NCBI RefSeq assembly: GCF_001638985.1
Contig: NW_017265151.1
Span: 310,001-374,000 of the forward strand
Direction: 5' to 3'
Source: Phycomyces blakesleeanus NRRL 1555(-)
Taxonomy: Eukaryota > Mucoromycota > Mucoromycetes > Mucorales > Phycomycetaceae
DNA: 64,000 nucleotides
The translations under genes and the position numbers were made by a program. The notes under the pieces were generated by a model that had not been told where the DNA came from, made no database searches, and saw only the letters and a program-made list of their open reading frames with translations. Shown here piece after piece: positions 1-9,300 of the stretch (the first letter of the stretch is position 1; every line of letters starts with the position of its first letter).

Positions 1-312
1 AGAAAACCATTTACTTTTAGCTTAGGTTGGAGCATGGGCTTACTGGGGTCATCTGTATAGCAAATCTCCAACCCGTTAAGTTTTTCAAAGTTTTCATTTG
101 TAAATTCTTAGTTAAAAGACAGTGCATATAGTGTGTTTTTGTGTTATTGATATTTAAAAAGAAAAGGCTGACCCAGGTTGGTCCACATAAAAATATATGA
201 CTGGCTGTAATTTGGCATACCAGTGACTTGAAGGTTGAGGTTAGTTTTATGTTGTTAAGCCTAAGCATACCAATTCTTTTTTTTTTTGGAGGGAAGCAAA
301 GTACCTTGATAA
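1..312. other. left edge of window, no gene seen
   Basis: AT-rich sequence up to the TA target dinucleotide of the first transposon. A short minus-strand open frame is present but has no recognisable motif and no splice context, so I see nothing supportable here. Confidence 0.5.
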
Positions 313-314
313 TA

Positions 315-526
315 TAGTAAATTCAAAAACCGGGCCAGCAAATGTAAAATTTGTACTCCGCAACTTATATCTTCTTGAGTTCTTATTCTTTCGCGATAGT
401 TTTAATACACTCTAGGACATCTGTTAAAGAGCTACAACATACTATGCTAGTATAGATATATATATAGTATTAATAAAAAGTTATATGAAAAAAGTGGAAA
501 TTTTCAGTGGCCCGGTTTTTTAGGTA
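315..526 (+). repeat. left 212-bp terminal inverted repeat
   Basis: Pairs with 1733-1945. The repeat is itself bounded by two inverted copies of a short GC-rich motif: AAAAACCGGGCCA at 325-337 (outer) and its reverse complement TGGCCCGGTTTTT at 508-520 (inner). GC-rich islands in an otherwise AT-rich repeat are good candidates for the two transposase binding sites expected in long-TIR Tc1 elements, although they are inverted rather than direct. Confidence 0.9.
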
Positions 527-539
527 AAGGTATCTTTTT

Positions 540-1577
540 TTATTTTTCATTAATAAGATACCCTTTCTTCAAAATGCATTTATGCACTCTGCTTTGCATG
601 GATTCAATTAGATTCTTGCACATCTCCTCTGGGATACTATCCCACTCATTCTGGAAACGGGACCACAATTCCCTCATTGAGCTGGCTGGCTCTTCATATT
701 GGTAGAGTTTGCCCTTTGTGTACGCCCAAAGGTTTTCGATGGGATTAAGGTCAGGCGAAAACGGTGGGAAATCAATGACCTCAATCCCCTCTGCCTTCAA
801 CCACTTTCTGGTATTGGCTGCAGTGTGTGACCAGGCGTTATCATGCAAAAACATGATATCGGACTTGATGAGATTCTGCTTCTTCAAGGTCTTCAGTAAG
901 CCCTGCTCCAAAACTGTTACGTATTTTGGGCTTGTCATGGTTTCATTGATCTTGAGAAGCTCTCCGTGACCTCTGGACGAAAAGCATCCCCAAATCATAA
1001 CGTGTCCTCCAGCATGAACAGGGGAAGTCTTACCCTTATATTTTTTAATTGCCGACTTCTTCAACTTCCACCTCCATCTCTTTCCATCCGAGCCAAAGCG
1101 ATTCACCTTACATTCGTCTGAGAAGACAACACACTTCCAGTCCTCCACGGTGAAGTTGATATAGTTCCTTGCGAACTCCATATGCTGCTTGCGGATAGCG
1201 GGGTTTGTTTTTACCTTCGGAGGTGGTTCCAAGGTACAGATGAACCCAGATGCTTTTAGCAAGGTGCGGATTGCTGGAGCCTTGACAGCAAAACCTTCAC
1301 CACATAGCCGTCTCTCTGCCTCTGTTGTTGTCATAAATTCCTCATTTAGGAATGCATAGATGATACGGTGGGCGAGCCTTTCATCGATTTGGGCAGGTCT
1401 ACCCCCAGGAACTGAGGTAGAGATGTTCAATTTTCTTCGATATCTCTTGACAGAAGTCTGCGAAACACCAACAATCTTTGCTACCTCGGCTGTAGACTTT
1501 CCATGTCTAAGTTCAACTTCAATTGAGAGTATTTTGTCGCGTGAGATGGGAGACATTTTTGTTTTAAAGTTGAGCAA
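540..1577 (-). CDS. Tc1-like DDE transposase (DD34E), intact
   Basis: A 345-aa protein that would bind the terminal repeats and catalyse cut-and-paste transposition in the nucleus. The N-terminus has a homeodomain-like HTH (about residues 10-50, KSTAEVAKIVGVSQTSVKRY) followed by a second HTH (about 60-115). The catalytic core is complete: first Asp in VVFSDECKV, second Asp in FLHDNAWSH, and Glu in SPDLNPIENLW, with 34 residues between the second Asp and the Glu, the Tc1 DD34E spacing. Length is normal for Tc1 transposases (about 340 aa). The start is the first Met of the open frame; a second Met nine codons in (MSPISRD) could equally be used. No intron or stop is seen. Confidence 0.93.
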   Translation of the reverse strand: MLNFKTKMSPISRDKILSIEVELRHGKSTAEVAKIVGVSQTSVKRYRRKLNISTSVPGGRPAQIDERLAHRIIYAFLNEEFMTTTEAERRLCGEGFAVKAPAIRTLLKASGFICTLEPPPKVKTNPAIRKQHMEFARNYINFTVEDWKCVVFSDECKVNRFGSDGKRWRWKLKKSAIKKYKGKTSPVHAGGHVMIWGCFSSRGHGELLKINETMTSPKYVTVLEQGLLKTLKKQNLIKSDIMFLHDNAWSHTAANTRKWLKAEGIEVIDFPPFSPDLNPIENLWAYTKGKLYQYEEPASSMRELWSRFQNEWDSIPEEMCKNLIESMQSRVHKCILKKGYLINEK

Positions 1578-1732
1578 AGGAACAAGGAAAACTCTGAAAA
1601 ATTCAATATAATATATCTATTTTGTTTGCATGATTGTGATGTAATGACAAGACACACTCTGTATAAAAATTATCATAAAGCAGTTCTGCATTGAAAGTAA
1701 AGAAATAATGCTTTACTCTATTTTTTGGCCCA

Positions 1733-1945
1733 TACCTAAAAAACCGGGCCACTGAAAATTTCCACTTTTTTTCATATAACTTTTTATTAATACTATATAT
1801 ATATCTATACTAGCATAGTATGTTGTAGCTCTTTAACAGATGTCCTAGAGTGTATTAAAACTATCGCGAAAGAATAAGAACTCAAGAAGATATAAGTTGC
1901 GGAGTACAAATTTTACATTTGCTGGCCCGGTTTTTGAATTTACTA
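1733..1945 (-). repeat. right terminal inverted repeat
   Basis: Inverted partner of 315-526, 213 bp because of one extra T in a homopolymer. It carries the same paired GC-rich motif, inner copy at about 1738-1751 and outer copy at about 1923-1935. Confidence 0.9.
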
Positions 1946-2084
1946 TACATAATGGCATAATGTAAAGTGTAAAATGTAAAATGTAATCATAAAATACAAG
2001 ACAAATTAAGGGGAACCTTACGGACAGCCCGGACAGCCTGGACAGCCTGGGCGCTAATTTTAGGGAGATGACATTTCTTGTTGG

Positions 2085-2716
2085 GGGAGCAAAATTCTGG
2101 TTCTACTGGTCCACAAATCGTGACCTTCTTGCCGGTATAGAATGACTCTATCTGGTCCGTAAGGATCCATTCTTACTATAATAAGAAATACCAGCCAGGA
2201 TACAAAATATTCATAAAAATTCCTTTTGTATTTTGCAAAAAAAAAGAGTGGATGGAGGATTATTTATCAGTTGGTACTGTTCGATTCTGGTAATATGGAG
2301 GTGAAAGAAAGAGAAAGACAGTATAGGCGTAAGAAGGCCAATAAATAGTGAAATATTCAACAAGATTGCGTCACAATCTAATGCTGACAACCCTTTATGA
2401 TCTTCTGCATAACTGGCTATTTGTATAGTGTATATGTGCCTAATAACTATTTCTTTATTGTCAAGACTAAATTTAAGGTGCAAACGTCTATTAATTAAAT
2501 ACACAGGAGTTGCTTTTTGTATGAGACAGCATTTTATTATTAAGTTGTCCAAATACAGATTGTGCCTCTAAAAAGAATGAGAGTTAGGTGCCTGGGATAG
2601 ATAGATTAACACAAAGCAGTAAAGCTAATGCATACAGTGAATATATTGTATTTTTTAGGACACGCCATTTTGCCCTGAAGGATTAGAGAAAGACACCAGC
2701 CCGGACATGTAGCCAC
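2085..2716 (-). pseudogene. decayed coding repeat, copy A (paralogous to 58588-58980)
   Basis: Read on the minus strand this stretch is homologous to the plus strand at 58.6-59.0 kb. Shared blocks include the nucleotide string ctttctctaatc next to agggcaaaatgg, and a translated block ASYAEDHKGLSALDCDAILL (A) against ASYVEDHKKLLSLECDAVLL (B). A third shared block follows an intron-like gap (GGACCAGATA... then GACCAGTAGAA versus GTCCAGTAGAA). Changes are mostly conservative at amino-acid level, so both copies descend from a coding sequence; the longest remaining frame is 113 aa (2211-2552) and hydrophobic. I do not recognise the protein. A 9-bp unit (ggacagcc/t) repeats three times at 2021-2047 just outside. 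Confidence 0.55.
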
Positions 2717-2736
2717 AATTTACCGTTCTCACTGTA
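2717..2736 (-). other. solo Tc1-type terminus matching the 52.7-55.3 kb element
   Basis: Minus-strand reading TA-CAGTGAGAACGGTAAA matches the outer 16-17 bp of the inverted repeats at 52718 and 55272, including the TA that would be the target duplication. No second end was found on the other side of repeat A, so this is a solitary or chimeric terminus. Confidence 0.6.
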
Positions 2737-3042
2737 TATCCAAAAAAGAGAATAAAATAGAAAGTCAAATTAGGGTCAAAGATTTGCCTTTTTTGGGGCA
2801 AAGGATAACAACCATTTTGCCTGTTTTAATTGAACTAAATAAAATAAACTAATAATCAACAAATTGTACCTTTTTATATAACAAAGGAAACTTGAAGAGG
2901 CATTTCTTACTTTTGATTATTTTTGGGTATTGTTATCATTATTATTATTATTATTTAGTGTAAAGAGCAAGACTTTCTCCCTCCTTCTCTCTCTTTCTCT
3001 TTATTTCGTACCTTAATCAATACCACCACTACCACTACCACT

Positions 3043-4361
3043 ATGAATGTCTATCCTTTGGAAGGCTATCGTCCACAAAGACAAGCTCACATCAGATATC
3101 CTTCACTTATCAAATGCTGTGGATGCATTCATCTTAGAACAGGAGCAGGATTTGCAGGTCTATTGTGGGCTGTAAGTATACAATTGATTGATTGATTTTT
3201 ATTTGAATTTTGATATAAATCTACTTATGGTACATATACACAACAAAAGCAGGGGAAAATCTAATGATAATGCTTTACCCACCTGCATGCATACCTATCT
3301 ATATACATATAGGGTCTTTCAATGTATTTTGCAGTCCTTTCATTTCAATACAAAAGCCGTAGGTGTTTTTATTTATTTTAAAAAAAAATACTAAATAGAC
3401 TAATAATTCAACTTTATGTATAGCGTTTTACTCGTATCTACTCCAAGCTCCCCTTTTAGTATTTGGGGTGGCAAATCTCATTCTATCTTGTGTGGGACTA
3501 GGTGTATTATTTGCCGTCTATGTGGTTAGTTAGATATATAAAATCAAATAAAAAAAAAATTATTTATTTATTCAAGGTACTTGTGACGATTAATATTGTT
3601 ATTATAGAATAGGTGGCATGCTATCAGAACTGCATCAAGTGCAGTATTTGTGTCAACCTTTTTAGTGGCAGGAGACGCGATTGCCAATACAATCCTGTTT
3701 ATCGCTACAAAGTCAAGTTACATTGGCTGGTGTATTTCTAGTTCATCCGGTGCATTAGATGCCGGTGTAAATAGTGCTCTGAATGGAACACAGACTATTG
3801 ATAGTAATAGCAATAATACTATATCATCGTCATCACCATCATCATCATCATCGACATTTGGCTTTCAAACCGTAGACTATTACAACTGTAACAAGACATG
3901 GGAAAACGAATTAAAGTTTGGAATTCTTTCGGCAATAATGCTGTCTACTCTCTATGTAAGTATATAGAAAACATTTAATAATAATAAATTTAACTTCTTT
4001 ATATTTAATGTTGTTATATATTAAGCTTTACTGGGCAATGTGTATTTATTCGTACGCAGTCAAAAAAGGACATCTCTTCTTTCAGGACATGGACATGGCA
4101 CAGCCGTTCCAGCCCGAGATTCACCCCATCTATACTCCTGTTCACCCTCAGCCTATCCAACCTATTCAGCCTATGCCACCCGTTCCACCCAACATAATCA
4201 TTCTCAACAACCAGAAACCATCCAAGTATTCCAACAAGAAGACGGCTGCCTTGGTCGATCGGGAGTCCGACTCTGTACCTCCAAGGTCAAAGTCAGCCCT
4301 TCTTGTCTTACCTGATGAGCCAACTATGTACAACAAATCACCAGTCTGGCATTCTAGCTGA
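3043..4361 (+). CDS. predicted multi-span membrane protein, 4 exons
   Basis: Proposed join(3043..3171,3399..3524,3608..3955,4026..4361), about 312 aa. Exons 2-4 and their junctions keep frame with GT-AG introns (gttagt, gtaagt). The weak point is the first intron: its donor (GTAAGTATA) is excellent, but the best acceptor by sequence (ATAG at 3423) would give a stop, so I chose AATAG at 3398, which keeps frame. Hydrophobic segments: GAGFAGLLWA in exon 1, LLVFGVANLILSCVGLGV in exon 2, VFVSTFLVAGDAIANTILF in exon 3 and FGILSAIMLSTLY-LYWAMCIYSYA across the exon 3/4 junction, suggesting four membrane spans with a Ser/Asn-rich loop between spans 3 and 4. An N-terminal CCGC motif precedes span 1. 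The C-terminal about 90 residues are Pro/Gln-rich and probably cytosolic. This tetraspan layout resembles uncharacterised fungal membrane proteins; no function can be assigned. Confidence 0.7.
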
Positions 4362-5319
4362 TCGATATATTTATATTTACATTAATATTAATATTAACAT
4401 TAATAAACACACTACACGCACACACAATACATATACACTTAATACATAATACATAATACATAATATAAAATAATAAAATAATATAATTAAAAAAAAAGAT
4501 TTACAGTATTAGATCATGGTTACCACATATATATATATATATATATATATATTGTAGGTACTATATCAAAAACCAGAAAAAATATTTTCCCCTTTTTTCC
4601 CCCTCTATTTTTGTTTAAATCTTTAATATTTGTACCTTTTTCATGCTCCCAATGACACTTTCCAATAATTATAATAATTAGGAAATACAAGGAAAAGATC
4701 AAAAGCATTCAATAGAAAACAGCCAATAAAATATACTTCTTTTATAGCATTCTTTTTATTTTTATTATATGCACATATGATTCTTTTCAAAGAAGTATAA
4801 TTTTGCACTAACCTTTTTACTTTTACTGGTTGATCTGGATCCTTTTTTTCTTTTTTTTTTAGGGGATCATATTGATCCAGATTTCGTTCAATATTACAGA
4901 CAATTCCTTTTACTCTTTTCATATACATATAAGAGAGAGAGAAAAGTGATTATAAATTTAGTGTCCTTTTTTTTAAAGTGTAGAAAATTCTAGTAGTTAT
5001 ATATAAATCATAATGGCCAAACATATGTTTTTATACAATATACTTTGGCCAACAGATGGTATGTCATAGCATACTTGTTTGGTTAGCTAATAAATACACT
5101 TAAATACATACATAGAAATATATATAAAGTCTAAATATTTTTATTATAAAAAATATAAGGAAATAATTTACCAAGAAAAAAAAATAGATAGGATATCAGG
5201 ATCGTATTTTGATTTCTCTTTACTTCTCCCTTCTTTTCCCTTCTTCTTCTTCTTCTTCTTCTTCTACTACTTATTCTATTTAATACTTTTTTTAAAGAAG
5301 TAAAAAAAAAAAAACTAAA

Positions 5320-5362
<43 letters not shown>
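4362..5362. other. intergenic, AT microsatellites
   Basis: Contains repeated taatac/acataat units near 4440-4475, a (TA)n run at 4527-4551 and another at 5327-5360 directly before the next start codon. No coding exon supported. Confidence 0.6.
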
Positions 5363-5364
<2 letters not shown>

Positions 5365-6277
5365 GAAAGTATTTAATTCTCATACTCGTCCAATGCCTCA
5401 CTTTAAGACAGAAAAGTCTCATAAACGCAAACACTCTCAACATACCAATCCACTATTACCTCGACCGAGTTTCCAAGGAAACCACAACATCAACTATGGA
5501 GCCTACACCATACGAATACCAAACTACACATTCGATCAACCAAAACTACTTTTAGGTACAGGTGGACACATGGCAATTGCTCATGGCACAAGGCAAGCCT
5601 AGACTTCCAACATATCATAAAGTAAAATAAATAAATAAATTAACGTATCCATCAATCCAGAACATCCGATCAGCTCTCTGTGTTCGTCAAACTATCTCCT
5701 TATGCCCTAAGACTCGAGCGAGAATATTACATGGCACGTCGGCTGTACACATTACCCGATGGTCCTCATTACCTCTCAAATGTCATTGAAATGGTTTCCT
5801 TGGCTCACGATGGTCTTGCAGCGCTCATCTACACTGCCGAAACCCCGAATCTCGAACTACCAACCACATTTGAAAATATCGAAAGCTTCATGACATTTGC
5901 AATCTTTGCCTGTAGATCACTTCATTTCCTTCACGCAAACAATATAATCCATGGCGAGCTACGACCCTCGTCTTTTCAGACAAATAATAGTAAAGATATC
6001 ACAAGGATCTGGAACTTTGGTTCGGGTATGAGATCATACGAAGATATCTTGCTCACCGGACCAGGTTGGAAAAGAAGTGCGGCAACAGCTACATCATCAA
6101 CAGCGACAACAGGAACAACAACAGCAGTGATATCAGAAACCGAACCCGAAATTGAAACAGAAACAGAGATAGAAACAGAAACATCAAAAACATCATCATT
6201 ATTATTATCATCATCATCATCAACAACAACAACAACAACAACAACAACAGCAGCAGCAGCAGCAGCAGCAACAGCAA

Positions 6278-6315
<38 letters not shown>

Positions 6316-9300
6316 ACAATAATAAAGAAAAAATCCGTAAAAAAAGCATCAAATGTAATAAAACACCAGCAACCAAATCAAATAGAGGATCCAATCGAAC
6401 CAAGAACCTTTGCTAGATTAGCAGCATCCAAAAGTGTTCAGCACACACTTGCCTATCTTAGTCCAGTACGTAATTCAAACCTTCTTTTCTTGTACTTTTA
6501 TTATTATAATCATTATCATCATTTTCTGTACCCATAAACAAACAACCATATATACACACATACATCTACATATTGACTAAGGGAAGTGAGTTAGTAAGCA
6601 AGTGAGCTAGTTAGTAAGCAGGTGGAATTTTTACACCCATTACTATTATACGGTCATAAATAAATTATTGTCATTATTATAATCACATTATTTCTAGTAC
6701 GGCTAATATCAATATAACACGTCGAATTATTCTCTGGTCATTTAATCTTTTATGTCTTTCTCTTTGTAGGAACAAACAGGAAGAACATCAACCGTGGTCG
6801 ATCATCGAACAGATCTTTATTCTCTTGGTATTGTCTTTTTTGTGCTTTTGACAGGTCAAATGCCATTCGAAGGATCAGCCGTCGATATCCTCCAGGCCGT
6901 CCTTACACGCAATGTTCCGCCTGCACACACAATTCGAATAGGAGTCCCACCAGTGATGAGTCTGATGATAGATAAACTGACACGAAAGGTAAATAAATAA
7001 AGTGTATGTATTCATGTCTTCATGTACTTATACATGCTTATCTATATATCTGAAATATAAAGGTAGTCGATGAACGATACAATAGTGCGTATGGCTTACT
7101 TGAAGACCTACTTGAATGTCAACGTCGAATGAAGTGCCCAGATCCAGCAGAGGTAAACTGTTCTTTATCATTTACTCTATTTACTCTAATTACTCTTAAT
7201 ACCTTAATATTCTATTTTCATTTCTTTAAATAATAATATATAAAATCAAAAAGTCTTTAGTCTTCTTTCCACTCGGACTACACGACATCTACTCAATATT
7301 CCAATTTCCTAGCCACTTGTTTGGTCGAGATCATGAAATCGAAACTGTGCGCCTCATAACTCGAAGAGTAAGCTGCACCCACGCCTTGGAAATGGAGAAA
7401 CGCTCGGCCACAACCGTAGCTGAAAAAGACAAGAAAGAAAAAGACGAAGAAAGAGGCCAAGATGACAAAGACAAAGACAAAGACAAAGAAGAAGAAAAGG
7501 TTTTGTGTATTCCACGCCAAGCCATGAGAGACACAAAGACGGCCAGTGAAGTGATCGTGATTATGGGCCCCGGTGGTGTGGGAAAGTCTGTGCTGGTCAC
7601 TATGATGCACACCCAGGCACGCCAGCATGGATATCTAGCCTCATCAAAATTCGACTCTAACCAAAAGAGGCCCTACAACGGCCTCCTGCGCTGTCTGTCG
7701 TCTATCCTGAGACAGCTCTTGACCGAACCAGAGTCAGTCATCCGAGATTTCTATACGGATCTCAAAGAACAACTCGGACCACAGTTTTGCAATGTGTGGT
7801 TAATGGTTGACAGGGTACCTGAGCTAAAGCCTATTTTCAACGGAGAAGAACCTGACATGCCTCAAGATGATATGCTTGGAGGAAACAGCGAATCTCGTTT
7901 TCATGCTGTAAGTAACATTTATTCTTAATTTTTTTATTTATTTTTAATAATTGTTTGTCTGTGCTATTTATTTTTTGTATTCTTATTATTCTTTATAGGT
8001 TTTTCTTAGTATCATTCGTACCATTGCAGCCACAAAGATGATTACACTGGTAACAAACCAACTCTACATATACATAAATGCTCGTCTTGATTTAACCAAA
8101 TATTAATCATATTAACAATAATGTTTTTCTATTACCTACCAGTGCTTGGATGATTTGCATGAGGCAGGTAAGAAAACTCGGTTTTTGTTCTTCTTCTTTT
8201 GCACAGATATATATATATATATATATATATATAAGCAATTATATAGTTCACGACGCGCACACAAAAATGTTATAAAAAAATTAATAAATATATTTTATGT
8301 ATATTAGATGAACCATCTCTTCATCTCATATCCACACTCATTGCCTCTCGAATTACTCTCTTGATCATATTAACCTGTCGAGACAACCACGACCTACCGC
8401 AGTCTGTACTGAACATCATTCAATGTACAGCGGACGAAGCCCAGAGAATCCGTATCAACCTCGGGCCTTTACCCCGAAATGCTGTGACCAAACTTGTGAG
8501 CCAGACCTTGCATCGTGAACCTGAGGATGTTGAACAACTATCCGAATTGATATTCCGTCGCACTCGAGGTAACCCTTTCTTCGCCCGACAGTTTATGATG
8601 ATGATGAAACGGCGGGAGGACATTTGGTTCAACTGGGACGCAAAGCAATGGCAATTTAGACTTGACCACGCTACCCAAAATTTATATCCACAGCAGCAAC
8701 AATTACAAGAACAGCAATTGCAACAACAACAACAACAACAACAAAAGGGTGAAGGGTCCAAGATAAATAGCAAAGAAATATGTCATTTGGTGTCTCATCT
8801 AAAAGATATGGACCCACATGCTCAGCAATTTATTATGTGGGCTAGCTTGCTCGGAAGTCTATTTGATTTTAGACAGGTACAGTGGTTGATGATGACGGTT
8901 GATCTGTCAGGTGATGAAGCAGACCAAGCCGGAACATCAACACCAACATCAACATCAACCCCAACGCCGACACCGACAACATCAGTAGCGGTGGTTTCGG
9001 GACCATCTTCAGCATCTTCACTTGAAGAAGATCTTCCGTTCTTGTTTGTGGATCCCGCCATTGATTTACACCAAGACGATCCCCGCGGAGGTCAGGCCAT
9101 GACAGGTCTTCAAGTTGCTCTTCAGGAGAATATCATTGTACCAAAGCTTGGAAGCGAATTCCAATTTATCCACGATCGCTATTACCAAGCTGCGGCCATG
9201 TTGGTGAACCCGGACCATGTCGAGCACATGCATCTTCGAATCGCCCAAATGCTTCTAGTCGACCCGGCTGCAGACATCTTCCTGACAGCTGATCATGTGG

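Larger units (their letters stand above)
315..1945 (-). mobile_element. Tc1/mariner transposon, apparently complete
   Basis: A 1631-bp element bounded by TA dinucleotides at 313-314 and 1946-1947, the target-site duplication typical of the Tc1/mariner superfamily. Both ends start TAGTAAATTC. Long terminal inverted repeats of about 212 bp (315-526 and 1733-1945) match base for base except for one A/T-run length difference (six versus seven). The single gene inside is an uninterrupted transposase on the minus strand, whose stop codon lies only 13 bp inside the left repeat. Near-perfect repeat identity plus an open transposase indicates a recent, possibly still autonomous, insertion. Confidence 0.95.

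Noticed and set aside
6089..6403. Minus-strand poly-Leu/Met frame
   Set aside because: Antisense shadow of the CAA/CAG/TCA repeats in the histidine kinase exon 2.
7293..7628. Minus-strand frames opposite the ATPase domain
   Set aside because: The sense strand has Walker A and continuous exon structure; the antisense has no motif.
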